Shown one piece after another: positions 9,153 to 18,685 of a stretch of 64,000 nt of DNA. Below the pieces are notes generated by a model. It saw only the letters and a program-made list of their open reading frames with translations, did not search any database and was not told the origin of the DNA. Source of the DNA: Sphingomonas sp. Y38-1Y (lineage in GTDB: Bacteria > Pseudomonadota > Alphaproteobacteria > Sphingomonadales > Sphingomonadaceae). The stretch spans positions 3,503,001 to 3,567,000 of the forward strand of contig NZ_CP135916.1 of assembly GCF_032391395.1 (NCBI RefSeq), written 5' to 3'. Made by a program: the position numbers and the translations under genes. The stretch's first letter is position 1; each line of letters opens with the position of its first letter.

Positions 9153-10201
9153 GCGTCGCTCTCCCGAAAAGCCCGTGCTGCCTTGGCGAAGACGGTCGGC
9201 AGCCCCGCCGACTCGATGTCGTCGATCGGCCACCACTCGCCTTCGCCGGGCGCGGTTTGCCCGTCCCACCGGGCGGCGGCAAGCGCGCAGACGAGGGTGA
9301 AATGAGTGAAGCCGTGCTCGGCCTGAGCCGGCAGCATCCGCCAGTCTGCGGCGACGGGCGCATCGGCCAAGCCGGGCGCTTCCGCCAACCACGGCCCGCT
9401 CGGCAATCCCCGCATTCCGCCCAGCAACCCCTTGTCCGGACGGCGAACGAGCCAGACGTCGGCGCCAGAGGTCAGCCAGAACATCGTCCCGTATCGCACC
9501 GGCCGCGCCTTCTTCGGCAGCTTGACCGGATAGCGCTCCTGCTCGCCCGCCGCGCGCGCGGTGCACGACGCGGCGATCGGGCAGAGCAGGCACTTCGGAT
9601 TGCGCGGCGTGCAGATGCCCGAGCCCAGGTCCATCATCGCCTGCGCAAAGTCGCCCGCCCGCGCATCCGGCGTGATCGCATCGGTCGCCGCCCGGATCGC
9701 GGGCTTGGCGGCGGGCATCGGCGTCGGGATGGCGAACAATCGCGAGACGACGCGCTCGATATTGCCGTCGACCACCACTGCGCGCCGCCCGAAGGCGATC
9801 GCGGCGATCGCCGCGGCGGTATAGGCGCCGATGCCGGGGATGGTGAGCAACGCCGCCTCGTCCCCCGGCAACCGCCCGCCATGGTCCGCGACCACCGCCC
9901 TCGCACCCTTCAACAGGTTGCGGGCGCGAGCGTAATAGCCGAGCCCCGCCCACATCGACATCACTTCGGCATCGTCGGCGGCGGCCAGGCTCGCGAAATC
10001 GGGCCAGCGCGCGGTCCAGCGATCGAAATAGGGCATGACGGTCGCGACCTGTGTCTGCTGGAGCATCACCTCGGACAGCCACACGCGATAGGGATCGGCC
10101 GCCGGCGCTCCCGGCGGCGCGCGCCACGGCAGCACCCGCGCATGCGCATCGTACCAGGCCAATAGCGCGGCGGCGATTTGGGACTGCACCTTGTTGGACA
10201 C
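9140..10201 (-). CDS. mutY: A/G-specific adenine glycosylase
   Basis: 353 residues from GTG 10201. Removes adenine mispaired with 8-oxoguanine. Seen: catalytic Glu44 in LSEVMLQQTQV, helix-hairpin-helix IPGIGAYTAAAI, Asp145 in VVDGNIERV, and a 4Fe-4S site with Cys 197, 204, 207 and 213 in the classical C-x6-C-x2-C-x5-C spacing. A C-terminal Nudix-like domain includes HGFTHFTL. The GTG start is only 27 bases from the divergent dciA start, so the promoters of the two genes must overlap. An upstream extension of the frame, antisense to dciA, is rejected. Confidence 0.93.
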   Translation of the reverse strand: MSNKVQSQIAAALLAWYDAHARVLPWRAPPGAPAADPYRVWLSEVMLQQTQVATVMPYFDRWTARWPDFASLAAADDAEVMSMWAGLGYYARARNLLKGARAVVADHGGRLPGDEAALLTIPGIGAYTAAAIAAIAFGRRAVVVDGNIERVVSRLFAIPTPMPAAKPAIRAATDAITPDARAGDFAQAMMDLGSGICTPRNPKCLLCPIAASCTARAAGEQERYPVKLPKKARPVRYGTMFWLTSGADVWLVRRPDKGLLGGMRGLPSGPWLAEAPGLADAPVAADWRMLPAQAEHGFTHFTLVCALAAARWDGQTAPGEGEWWPIDDIESAGLPTVFAKAARAFRESDACGG

Positions 10202-10228
10202 GCCCCGCCTATGGCATGGGAGCGGGCG

Positions 10229-10756
10229 ATGACGAAGCCGCGCCAGCCCCGGCCGACCCCTGCCCCGCCGCCGCGATCGAATCGCGCGCGCGCGGTCAGC
10301 GAGCTGTTGCCCGACATCGGCGGCGCCGCGTTCAAGAAGTTCGGCTTCGTCCAGTCCTCGATCGTCAGCCGCTGGCCGGAGATCGTCGGCGATCGCTACG
10401 CCCGCGTCTCCAGCCCCGAATCGATCCGCTTTCCCCAGGGCCAGCGCGCGGAGGGCGTGCTGACGCTGACCGTCGTCGGCGCGCATGGCCCGATGATGCA
10501 GCATATCGCGCCGGAGATCGTCGAGCGCGTCAATCGCTTCTTCGGCTATGCCGCGGTCGCCCGCGTCGTCTTTCGCCAGGGCGAGGTGCGCCGTCCCACG
10601 CGCCCGGCCCCTCGACCCGCGCCGCGCCCGGTTCCCGCCGACCTCTCCGACAGCCTGCGCGCGATCGCCGATCCGGAGCTCAAGGCGGTGCTGGAGGCGC
10701 TCGCCTCCGGCCTTGGCGACCCGGTCTCCATTCCCGTCCTCGGCAAGGTTCGTTGA
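10229..10756 (+). CDS. dciA: DUF721 protein, DciA-like replicative helicase loader
   Basis: 175 residues from ATG 10229, preceded by GGGAG; ATG 10211 is also possible. The N-terminus is basic and proline-rich, followed by the DUF721 domain with FGFVQSSIVSRWPEIVGDRYA and LTLTVVGAHGPMMQHIAPEIVERVN. DUF721/DciA is the ancestral bacterial loader of the replicative helicase DnaB. The C-terminal part is rich in Pro/Arg and likely disordered. The stop overlaps the next start (TGATG), tying it to two thioredoxin-fold proteins and smc. Confidence 0.8.
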   Translation: MTKPRQPRPTPAPPPRSNRARAVSELLPDIGGAAFKKFGFVQSSIVSRWPEIVGDRYARVSSPESIRFPQGQRAEGVLTLTVVGAHGPMMQHIAPEIVERVNRFFGYAAVARVVFRQGEVRRPTRPAPRPAPRPVPADLSDSLRAIADPELKAVLEALASGLGDPVSIPVLGKVR

Positions 10757-11415
10757 TGCGTCTCGTCAAATTGCTGCTCGCGCTGCTGCTCGGCCTGACC
10801 GCCGGCACGGCGATGGCCCAGGCCAAGCGCGACTGGCGCAACACCGTCACCCCGACCGCCAGCGGCAGCTGGGTGATCGGCAATCCCACGGCCAAGGTGA
10901 AGCTCATCGAGTATCTGAGCTATACCTGCCCCCATTGCGGCGATTTCGTCGCCGCGTCGAAGCCGGTGCTGTTCGACCAGTGGGTGCGCTCGGGCAGCGT
11001 AAGCGTCGAGGTGCGCCACGCCGTCCGCGACGGGCTGGACCTCTCGGCCGCGCTCTATGCGCGCTGCGCCGGCCCGCGCAGTTTCGCCGCCGTCCACACC
11101 ACGATCTTCGCCAACCAGAAGGCGCTTCTGGAAAAGGGCGTCAGCGTGACGCCGCCGCCCGGCGCCGACCGCGATGCCGCGCTCAAGGCGATCGCAGACG
11201 GATCGGGTCTCACCGCCCTCGTCCGCGCCCGCCTGCCCAAGGCGCCCGAGGCATGCCTGACCGACGCCGCCACGCGCGAACAGCTGATCGCCGGCACTCG
11301 CGCCGCGTTCGACAAGATCGCCGGCACGCCGTCGTTCGAACTCAATGGCGAGCTGATCCAGGGTACCGACTGGGCGCGCCTCGAACCCCGCCTGCGCGCC
11401 GCCGGCGCCCGCTGA
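10756..11415 (+). CDS. DsbA-like periplasmic thiol-disulfide oxidoreductase
   Basis: 219 residues. Signal peptide of about 22 residues (LLALLLGLTAGTAMAQA), then a thioredoxin fold with a helical insertion. Active site CPHC at 58–61, the same dipeptide as E. coli DsbA, and a cis-Pro loop in GTPSFELNG. It should introduce or shuffle disulfides in periplasmic proteins. The start overlaps the dciA stop; the second DsbA-like gene begins 29 bases after the stop. Confidence 0.9.
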   Translation: MRLVKLLLALLLGLTAGTAMAQAKRDWRNTVTPTASGSWVIGNPTAKVKLIEYLSYTCPHCGDFVAASKPVLFDQWVRSGSVSVEVRHAVRDGLDLSAALYARCAGPRSFAAVHTTIFANQKALLEKGVSVTPPPGADRDAALKAIADGSGLTALVRARLPKAPEACLTDAATREQLIAGTRAAFDKIAGTPSFELNGELIQGTDWARLEPRLRAAGAR

Positions 11416-11444
11416 ATTCATATTCCGACCGGAGATTGTCCCTG

Positions 11445-12170
11445 ATGCGTTCGATGCTCATCCTCGCCCCCCTGACGCTTCTCGCCGCTTGCGGCGGCGA
11501 AGGCAGCGGCGGCAACGCCTCGGCTCCCGCCGCCCCGGTTCAGGGCGCCGCGGCACCCGCCGGCCAGCAGTGGAGTCAGGTGGTCAGCGAGACGCCCGAG
11601 GGCGGCTATCGCATGGGCAACCCCGATGCGCCGGTGAAGCTGGTCGAATATGGCTCGCGCACCTGCCCCGCCTGCGGCGCGTTCGCGCGCCAGGGGTTCG
11701 AGCCGCTCACCAAGCTGGTCGAGACCGGCAAGGTCAGCTTCGAGTTCCGCGACTTCCTGATCCACGGCGCCCCTGACCTCGCCAGCGCGGTGCTCGGCCG
11801 CTGCGGCGGACCGACCACCTTCTTCCCGCTGCTCGAGCAGATGTACGCCAACCAGGCCGCGACGCTCGACAAGCTCCAGTCGACGCCCGAGAGCTTCCAG
11901 GCACAGATCCAGTCGATGGCCCCGCCGCAGCAGGTCGCCGCCTGGGCGCAGCAGGCGGGCTATCTCGACTTCGTCAAGCAGCGCGGCATCCCGGAGGCGC
12001 AGGCGCGCCAATGCCTGGCCGACATGAACACCGTGCAGAAGCTGGTGAACATGACGGACAAGGCGACCGAGGTCACGGGCACCCCCACCTTCATCATCAA
12101 CGGCAAGAAGGCCGAGGGCGCGGTGAGCTGGCCGCAGCTCGAAACCGCGCTCAAGCAGGCCGGCGCCTGA
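11445..12170 (+). CDS. DsbA-family lipoprotein, thiol-disulfide oxidoreductase
   Basis: 241 residues. Lipobox LLAAC puts the acylated cysteine at 16, so this is a membrane-anchored partner of the preceding soluble protein. A Ser/Ala/Pro linker precedes the thioredoxin-fold domain with active site CPAC at 74–77 and the cis-Pro loop GTPTFIINGKKAEGA. GGAG about 12 bases before the ATG is a plausible ribosome site. Two neighbouring DsbA-type proteins differing in anchoring and active-site dipeptide suggest division of labour, for example oxidase and isomerase or reductase, but that is inference. Confidence 0.9.
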   Translation: MRSMLILAPLTLLAACGGEGSGGNASAPAAPVQGAAAPAGQQWSQVVSETPEGGYRMGNPDAPVKLVEYGSRTCPACGAFARQGFEPLTKLVETGKVSFEFRDFLIHGAPDLASAVLGRCGGPTTFFPLLEQMYANQAATLDKLQSTPESFQAQIQSMAPPQQVAAWAQQAGYLDFVKQRGIPEAQARQCLADMNTVQKLVNMTDKATEVTGTPTFIINGKKAEGAVSWPQLETALKQAGA

Positions 12171-12205
12171 CCGCCGGGGCGTAGCCGGCAATCTGCGCTC
12201 CAGCG

Positions 12206-15200
12206 ATGCAGATCACGCGGCTGCGCCTCACCGGCTTCAAGAGCTTCGTCGATCCGGCCGACCTCCGGATCGAGCCGGGCCTGACCGGCGTCGTCGGCCC
12301 GAACGGCTGCGGCAAGTCCAACCTTCTCGAGGCGCTGCGCTGGGCGATGGGCGAAAGCTCCGCCCGGTCGCTGCGCGGCGCGGGGATGGAGGACGTCATC
12401 TTCGCGGGCACCGCCACCCGCCCGCAGCGCGACTTCGCCGAAGTGGCGATCCACGCGATCGCGGCGGACGCAGAAGAGGTCGAGGTGGTCCGCCGGATCG
12501 AGCGCGGCGCGGGCTCCGCCTATCGACTCAACGGCCGTGACGTGCGCGCGCGCGACGTGTCGCTCCTCTTCGCCGATGCCGCGACCGGCGCGCACTCGCC
12601 CGCGCTGGTCAGTCAAAATCGCATCAGCGCGGTCATTTCCGCCAAGCCGACCGAACGGCGCGCGATGCTGGAGGAGGCGGCGGGCATCGCCGGACTTCAC
12701 GTCCGCCGCAAAGAGGCCGAGACCCGGCTGCGCGCGACCGAGACCAATCTCCAGCGGCTGGGTGAGCTGATCGGCGACCAGGATGCACGCGCCGCCGCGC
12801 TCCGGCGACAGGCGCGCCAGGCCGAGCGCTATCGCGCGCTCAGCGACCAGATCCGCACCGCGGAAGGCCGGCTGATCTTCGCGCGCTGGCGCGACGCCGC
12901 CGCCGCTGCCGACACCGCGCGCAGGCAAGCGACCGAAGCCGAGGCGCACGTCGCCGCCGCCGCGACCGCGCACGAGGCGGCGACCCAAGCGCAGGCGTCG
13001 GCGCAGACCGCGCTTGCCGACGCACGCGCCGCCGCCCAGGCTGCGCGCGATGCCGCGACCCAGGCGCAGCACCGGCTCGAAACCTTGTCGCGCGAGCGGC
13101 GCGGGATCGAGCGACGCCTGGACGAACTCGCCGCCGCCGCCGCCCGGCTGAACGACGATCGCGCACGCGAAGGCGACCTCGCGCAGGATGCCGCCGCGGC
13201 GATCGCCCAGCTTGGCGAGGAAGCGGCAACGCTCGAAAAGCGCATCGCGGAGGCGGGCGCGCGCGTCCCCGCATTGGATGCCGCGCTGGCCGATGCCGAG
13301 CGCGCGGCCCGCGATGCCGAGGTGACCTTGGCCCAGGCACTCGCCGCGCAGGCGCAGGAAGCGGCTGAGGTCCGCGTGGCACAGGCCGCGCTCGCCGCCG
13401 CTCGTCAGCGGCTCGACCGCGCAGCGCGCGACGTCGCCCGCGTCGAGAGCGAAGCCAGCGCACTGCCCTCGCCAGAACCGCTGCGCGCGGAGGGCGCCGC
13501 CGCAGCCACCACGCGCACGCAGGCACAGGGCCGCATCGCCGCCGCCCGCGCGACGCTGGCCAGCGCTGACGCGGACGAGCGCGCCGCGATCGAGTCGCGC
13601 CAGCGCGCCGATGCCGTACGCGCGGCCGCGCAGGCCGAACTCGCCGCGCTGGATGGCGAGGCGGCAGTGCTCGCACGCGCGACGCGACCGGGCGGACGCG
13701 CGCGGATGCTCGATTCGGTGCGCGCGGCGCCGGGCTATGAACGCGCGCTCGCCGCGGCGCTTGGCGACGATCTGGAAGCGGGCGTCGACCCCGCCGACGA
13801 TCGTCACTGGGCGGGTGCCGACCGACAGGCGGGCGACCCGCCGCCGCCCGCCGGCACCGCCGCGCTCGCCAGCCATGTCGAGGCGCCCCCTGCGCTCGCC
13901 CGCCGGCTGGCGCAGATCTTCGTGGCCGAGGTCGATGACGGCCGTCCGCTCGCGGTCGGCCAGCGGCTGGTGACGCTCGCGGGGGTGCTGCGCCGCTGGG
14001 ACGGCCTGATCGCGCGCGGCAGCGGCGCCGCGGCGGCCGAACGGCTCGAACGCCTCAACCGCCTGCGCGCAATCGAAGCCGCCCGCCCCGCGGCGGTCCG
14101 CGCCGTCGAGGCAGCGGAGCAGGAGACGACGCGGATCGCCACCGCGATCGCCGATGCTCGCGCCGCCGCCACCGAAGCACGGCGCGTGATCGAGGCGAGC
14201 GAGCGCGCCGAACGCGACGCCGCCCGTGCCGAGGATCGCGCCGCCGCCGGACTCGAGCGGCTGGACGCGCAAGCCGCCGACCTCGCTCGCCGCCGCGAAC
14301 GCAGCGCCGCCGACCTCGCCGAGGCGCAGGCGGAGGTCGCGCGTGCCGACGCCGCCGTCGCTGCGCTTCCTGACGGCAGCGCCACCCGCGCCGAAGTCGC
14401 CGCGCTTTCCGCCGCCGCGGAAGGGGCCCGCGCCACCGTCGCGGGCGCGCGCGCCGAACGCGCCGCGCTCGACCGCAGCCTCGCCTTCGATCGCGAGCGC
14501 CGCGCCGCCGCACAGGCCGAAGCCAAGAACTGGCGCACGCGCGCCGGCGAGGCGGCCAAGCGAATTGCCGAGCTCGACAAGCGCGCCGCCGAAGCCGCCG
14601 CCGAGCACGCCCGCCTCGCCGACCGCCCCGCCGCCTTGCTCGCGCAGCAGGCCGACGCCGACACGCGCGCCCGCGCCGCCACCGCCGAAGCCGCCACTCG
14701 CGCCGCCGCCGAGCGCACCGCGGAAACGGCGCTGCGCGACACCGAAGCCGCCGCTCGCCAGGCCGCCGAAACGCTCGCCGCCGCGCGGGAGGCGCGCGCC
14801 GGTGCCGCCGCCCGCGCAGAGAACCAGGATCTGCGCCGCGTCGAGATGGGCCGCGTCTCCGGCGAGCGCTTCGAATGCCCGCCCCCGCTCCTGCCCCAGC
14901 GCGCCGGCTTCGACGCCGACGACGTCGGCGACCCACAGGACGAAAGCACGCGCCACGACCGCCTCGTCGCCGAGCGCGAGCGGATTGGCCCCGTCAACCT
15001 GATCGCCGAACGCGAACTCGCCGAACTCGATACCGAGCGCACCCGCAACGCCGCCGAACTCGCCGAGCTGGAGGCCGCGGTGCATCGCCTGCGCGGGTCG
15101 ATCGGCACGCTCAATCGCGAGGGGCGTCAGCGCCTGCTCGCCGCGTTCGAGGCGGTCGACGGCCATTTCCGGCGCCTGTTCACGACCCTCTTCGACGGCG

Positions 15201-15610
15201 GGCAGGCGCACCTCACCCTCATCGACTCGGAGGATCCGCTCGACGCCGGGCTCGAGATCATGGCCCAGCCGCCGGGCAAGAAGCTCCAGTCGCTGACGCT
15301 CTTGTCCGGCGGCGAGCAGGCGCTGACCGCGGTCGCGCTGATCTTCGGGCTGTTTCTCACCAATCCGGCGCCGATCTGCGTGCTGGACGAGGTCGACGCG
15401 CCGCTCGACGACGCCAATATCGACCGCTTCTGCGACCTGCTCGACCGAATGACCCGCGAGACGCAGACCCGCTATCTGATCGTCACCCACAATGCCGCGA
15501 CGATGAGCCGGATGCACCGGTTGTTCGGCGTGACGATGGTCGAGCGCGGCGTCAGCCGGCTGGTCAGCGTCGATCTGGGCGCGGCCGAGGAACTGCTCGC
15601 CGCCGAATAG
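12206..15610 (+). CDS. smc: Chromosome segregation ATPase SMC
   Basis: 1134 residues. SMC dimers organise and help segregate the chromosome. Walker A GPNGCGKSN is at 31–39. Two Ala/Arg/Glu-rich coiled coils flank a compact hinge at about residues 490–610, containing APGYERALAAALGDDLEAG. The C-terminal half carries the signature LSGGEQALTAVAL (about 1035–1047) and Walker B ICVLDEVDAPLDD (about 1056–1068). No scpA or scpB lies nearby. The gene starts 35 bases after the DsbA-like lipoprotein gene. Confidence 0.95.
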   Translation: MQITRLRLTGFKSFVDPADLRIEPGLTGVVGPNGCGKSNLLEALRWAMGESSARSLRGAGMEDVIFAGTATRPQRDFAEVAIHAIAADAEEVEVVRRIERGAGSAYRLNGRDVRARDVSLLFADAATGAHSPALVSQNRISAVISAKPTERRAMLEEAAGIAGLHVRRKEAETRLRATETNLQRLGELIGDQDARAAALRRQARQAERYRALSDQIRTAEGRLIFARWRDAAAAADTARRQATEAEAHVAAAATAHEAATQAQASAQTALADARAAAQAARDAATQAQHRLETLSRERRGIERRLDELAAAAARLNDDRAREGDLAQDAAAAIAQLGEEAATLEKRIAEAGARVPALDAALADAERAARDAEVTLAQALAAQAQEAAEVRVAQAALAAARQRLDRAARDVARVESEASALPSPEPLRAEGAAAATTRTQAQGRIAAARATLASADADERAAIESRQRADAVRAAAQAELAALDGEAAVLARATRPGGRARMLDSVRAAPGYERALAAALGDDLEAGVDPADDRHWAGADRQAGDPPPPAGTAALASHVEAPPALARRLAQIFVAEVDDGRPLAVGQRLVTLAGVLRRWDGLIARGSGAAAAERLERLNRLRAIEAARPAAVRAVEAAEQETTRIATAIADARAAATEARRVIEASERAERDAARAEDRAAAGLERLDAQAADLARRRERSAADLAEAQAEVARADAAVAALPDGSATRAEVAALSAAAEGARATVAGARAERAALDRSLAFDRERRAAAQAEAKNWRTRAGEAAKRIAELDKRAAEAAAEHARLADRPAALLAQQADADTRARAATAEAATRAAAERTAETALRDTEAAARQAAETLAAAREARAGAAARAENQDLRRVEMGRVSGERFECPPPLLPQRAGFDADDVGDPQDESTRHDRLVAERERIGPVNLIAERELAELDTERTRNAAELAELEAAVHRLRGSIGTLNREGRQRLLAAFEAVDGHFRRLFTTLFDGGQAHLTLIDSEDPLDAGLEIMAQPPGKKLQSLTLLSGGEQALTAVALIFGLFLTNPAPICVLDEVDAPLDDANIDRFCDLLDRMTRETQTRYLIVTHNAATMSRMHRLFGVTMVERGVSRLVSVDLGAAEELLAAE

Positions 15611-15734
15611 GGGATTGCCAAGCCCGCGAGAGCCGGGCAGCAATCGCGCACGGGCTTGCCGCGGACGCCCGTTCAGACGGTTCCCGTCCAAGTCCGCTCC
15701 CCATGTCGCGCCCGCGCGACCCGGAGCGAATTGA

Positions 15735-16910
15735 ATGATGGCCGACGCACGCCCCCCCGTCCTGACCCTACCCCAATTGTTCTGGCGCTTCCTGCGCTTC
15801 GGCTTCAACGCCTTCGGTGGCCCCGTCGCGCAGATCGCCATGATCCGGGAGGCGCTGGTCGAGCGTGAGCGCTGGATCGAGCCCGCGCGCTTCAATCGCC
15901 TGCTCGGCGTGATGCAGGTGCTGCCGGGGCCGGAGGCGCATGAATTGTGCGTCCATATGGGGATGCTCGCACGCGGTCGGATCGGCGGGCTGCTCGCGGG
16001 GCTCGGCTTCATGCTGCCGGGTCTCGTGCTGATGATGGTGGCCGCGGCGGCTTATACCGCGTTGGTGGAGGGGCGCGCGGGGTTTGAGGGCGTGCTGCTC
16101 GGCGTGCAGGCCGCGGTGCTGGCGGTGATCGTGCGCGCGGTGTGGCGGATCGGGCGCCATGTGCTGGCGGAGCGGGTGGCGGTGGGGCTTGCGCTGATCG
16201 CCTTCGCCGCGACGCTGGCGGGCGTGCCCTTCTGGCTGCTGCTAATCGCCGCCGGTCTCGCGAGCGCCCTGGCGACGCGCGTAGCGGCGGTGCTGATGCC
16301 CGTGGCGCTGGCCGCGATCGCCGGCCTGTGGTTGCCCGGCGTCGGGCCGGGACCTGCTCCATCGGCGGCGAGCGCGGCAAGCCTCGCCGCGCTGTTCGTC
16401 GCCGGGCTGAAGGGCGGGCTGCTCACCTTCGGCGGCGCTTACACCGCCATCCCCTATGTCCGCGCCGACACGGTGGGACGCGGGTGGCTGAGCGACGGCG
16501 CCTTTCTCGACGGCGTGGCGGTGGCGGGGTTGCTGCCCGCGCCGCTCGTCATCTTCGCCACCTTCGCGGGCTATGTCGCCGGCGGGCCGGCGGGTGCGCT
16601 GGCGATCACCGCGGGCATGTTCCTTCCCGCCTTCGCCTTCTCGATGATCTTCTTCGAGCGGCTGGAGGCGGTGGTCGCCGATCCGCGCCTCCACCGCACG
16701 CTCGACGGCGTCGCCGCGGCGGTCGTCGGGATCATCGCCGCCACCGTCGTCGACCTTGCGATCGGTACCGCGACACGCACCCCCGCGCCGGTCGCCACGG
16801 CCGCGATCTTCGCCGTGGCAGCGGTGGCGGCGTGGCGGCTCAAGGGCAGCTGGGTAACGCCGGCGCTGGTCGCGGGAGGCGCGGCGATCGGCTCGCTGGC
16901 GATCCGCTGA
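15735..16910 (+). CDS. chrA: Chromate transporter (ChrA family)
   Basis: 391 residues with about 10–12 hydrophobic segments. Two tandem CHR domains: the first has FGFNAFGGPVAQIAMIRE, ERWI and LPGPEAHELCVHMG; the second has GGLLTFGGAYTAIPYVRAD and LPAPLVIFATFAGY. ChrA proteins are inner-membrane carriers associated with chromate (CrO4 2-) efflux, although many homologues have unverified substrates. The 124 bases before it contain an imperfect 8-bp inverted repeat (CAAGCCCG/CGGGCTTG, about 15618–15660) without a T-run. Confidence 0.85.
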   Translation: MMADARPPVLTLPQLFWRFLRFGFNAFGGPVAQIAMIREALVERERWIEPARFNRLLGVMQVLPGPEAHELCVHMGMLARGRIGGLLAGLGFMLPGLVLMMVAAAAYTALVEGRAGFEGVLLGVQAAVLAVIVRAVWRIGRHVLAERVAVGLALIAFAATLAGVPFWLLLIAAGLASALATRVAAVLMPVALAAIAGLWLPGVGPGPAPSAASAASLAALFVAGLKGGLLTFGGAYTAIPYVRADTVGRGWLSDGAFLDGVAVAGLLPAPLVIFATFAGYVAGGPAGALAITAGMFLPAFAFSMIFFERLEAVVADPRLHRTLDGVAAAVVGIIAATVVDLAIGTATRTPAPVATAAIFAVAAVAAWRLKGSWVTPALVAGGAAIGSLAIR

Positions 16911-16915
16911 AAACC

Positions 16916-16984
16916 CCGCTCGTGCCGAGCTTGTCGAAGCACGTGCCCCGGGGCACGCCCTTCGACAAGCTCAGGGCGAACGGG
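16916..16984. repeat. REP-type inverted pair, family B
   Basis: GAGCTTGTCGAAGCACGTG (16927) is opposed by CTTCGACAAGCTCAGGGCG (16959), with only a short centre between them. It lies between the convergent stops of chrA and the LOG-type gene. Confidence 0.85.
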
Positions 16985-16993
16985 TGCGTTTGA

Positions 16994-17869
16994 TCACCCG
17001 GCCGCCGCTTCCTTCTCGCGCCAGAACCGGCGGACGATGTCCCAGCCTTCCTCCGCGCTCTCGACCCAGGTGATGAGGTCGAGGTCCTTGGGGCCGATCA
17101 CCCCTTCCTCGCACAACGCCTCGAAGCTGACGACGCGCTCCCAGAACTCGCGGCCATAGAAGAGGACGGGGATACGCTCGATCTTGCCCGTCTGCATCAG
17201 CGTCAAAAGCTCGAACGCCTCGTCGAACGTGCCGAAGCCGCCGGGGAACACCGCCACCGCCCGCGCGCGCAGCAGGAAGTGCATCTTGCGAAGCGCGAAA
17301 TAGTGGAACTGCATCGACAGTGACGGCGTCACATAGGCGTTGGGCGCCTGTTCGTGCGGCAGCACGATGTTGAGCCCGACCGATTCGGCGCCGACGTCGG
17401 TCGCGCCGCGGTTCGCCGCCTCCATGATCGAAGGGCCGCCGCCCGAACAGACGACGAAGTGCCGCTTGCCCGCCTCGTCGCGCGGAAAGTCGCTCGCCAG
17501 CCGCGCCAGCTCGCGCGCGACCTCGTAATATTTGGCCTTCTCGGCCAGCCGCTCGGCGACCTTGCGGCCGGGGCCGTCGCCCGCGAGTTCCAGCAGCGCC
17601 GGCGCCTTGTCGGGCTCGGGGATGCGCGCCGATCCGTACATGACGAACAGCGAGGCGATATTCGCCTCGTCGAGCAGCAACTGCGGCTTCAACAGCTCGA
17701 GCTGAAAGCGCACCGGCCGCAGATCCTCGCGCAGCAGGAAGTCGAGATCCTGGAACGCGAGGCGATAGGCGGGATGCTCGGTCTGCGGCGTCGTCGTGCC
17801 GGTGCGAGCGGTTTCGGCATCCTGCTCGGCACGGCGAAAGACCCGATCGGGAACTCGTGTATCACTCAT
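16994..17869 (-). CDS. LOG-type (TIGR00730) nucleotide phosphoribohydrolase family protein
   Basis: 291 residues. The Rossmann-like LOG/'lysine decarboxylase' family cleaves the N-glycosidic bond of nucleoside 5'-monophosphates. Key signatures: VMYGSARIP, SGGGPSIMEAANRGA (142–155) and PGGFGTFDEAFELL starting at 209, the PGGxGTxxE active-site motif. The N-terminal region of about 70 residues and total length match the long bacterial subgroup rather than plant LOG. Whether it makes cytokinin-like bases or acts in nucleotide salvage is unknown. Confidence 0.88.
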   Translation of the reverse strand: MSDTRVPDRVFRRAEQDAETARTGTTTPQTEHPAYRLAFQDLDFLLREDLRPVRFQLELLKPQLLLDEANIASLFVMYGSARIPEPDKAPALLELAGDGPGRKVAERLAEKAKYYEVARELARLASDFPRDEAGKRHFVVCSGGGPSIMEAANRGATDVGAESVGLNIVLPHEQAPNAYVTPSLSMQFHYFALRKMHFLLRARAVAVFPGGFGTFDEAFELLTLMQTGKIERIPVLFYGREFWERVVSFEALCEEGVIGPKDLDLITWVESAEEGWDIVRRFWREKEAAAG

Positions 17870-17907
17870 GCCCGCGCCCTAGCCTACACCGGGCGCCGCG
17901 GAAAGCG

Positions 17908-18582
17908 TCAGCGGCAGAGCGGGCGCCCGCCCATGTCGAGGTGGAAGTGGTTGGCATGCGCGCTGTTGTATTCGGGGCCAAGCGCGGTGGTGAAGCGGCG
18001 GCAGGCCGACTTGAACACGGTGCGCAGGAAGCGGCGCTGGTCGTCCGCCCCCTGCCAGCCGTTGAGGACGCTCACCCGCCGCCCGTCGGCCAGGACGAAA
18101 ACGGCGATGTCGACCGCGTTGGCGCGGCCATGCTCGGACAGGCGGCCGCTTCCTGCGATCGGCCGGCAGTTGAACGTGCCATAGCTTTCGATTCGGACCA
18201 GATCGCTCCCCAGCATCTGCTTGGCCGCCGGCGCGACGCCGTAGCGCACCCAGTTCGAGAAGTTGCGGGCGAGCGGACAGCGCATCGACTTGAGCCCGCT
18301 GACCGGCACGCCGATGTCGAGCAGCTGCACCGCGCCGACGACGACGCAGCCGCCGCCGAAATCCTGGGTCGGCAGCGTGCGGTAATCGACGCGGTCGGCG
18401 TCGAGATCGGCAAGGCACTGGCGCGTTTCCGCCGTTGGCGGCTCCGGCGCGCGGGGCGCCGGCCGCGGCTTGCGCGCTGTCTTCGCCGCCGGGCGCCGCG
18501 GCTCGGGCCGATCGTCGCCCGACACGCAGCCGAGAAGCAGGAGCGGCGCGAGGCCCGCGAGACCGATCCAACCGAAACGCAT
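17908..18582 (-). CDS. Extensin-like domain lipoprotein
   Basis: 224 residues. The signal peptide ends in a lipobox (LLLLGC). A basic, proline-rich linker (residues 25–52) is followed by an extensin-like C-terminal domain: CLADLDADRVDYRTLP, GGCVVVGAVQLLDIG, SEHGRANAVDIAVF and HANHFHLDMGG. The HG..A.D and HxH arrangement resembles the zinc site of M15-type D,D-/L,D-peptidases, suggesting a cell-wall-acting enzyme anchored in the outer membrane; activity is inferred. Confidence 0.85.
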   Translation of the reverse strand: MRFGWIGLAGLAPLLLLGCVSGDDRPEPRRPAAKTARKPRPAPRAPEPPTAETRQCLADLDADRVDYRTLPTQDFGGGCVVVGAVQLLDIGVPVSGLKSMRCPLARNFSNWVRYGVAPAAKQMLGSDLVRIESYGTFNCRPIAGSGRLSEHGRANAVDIAVFVLADGRRVSVLNGWQGADDQRRFLRTVFKSACRRFTTALGPEYNSAHANHFHLDMGGRPLCR

Positions 18583-18685
18583 GCGCCTTTCTAGCGCGAT
18601 GGGCTGAACGGGTGGCTAACGATCTCGATCGGTCCGCCGCGAGCGAGAGGCAGATGAGCGGACACGCCATTCATAAAGAGGCTTC

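Noticed and set aside
15618..15660. Possible terminator after smc
   Set aside because: The 8-bp inverted repeat has a 24-base loop and no T-run, so it is not convincing as a rho-independent terminator.
11960..16012. 1350-codon open frame antisense to smc
   Set aside because: It is a by-product of GC-rich codon use opposite smc; the translation is low-complexity Gly/Arg/Ala with no domain, and smc has all family motifs.
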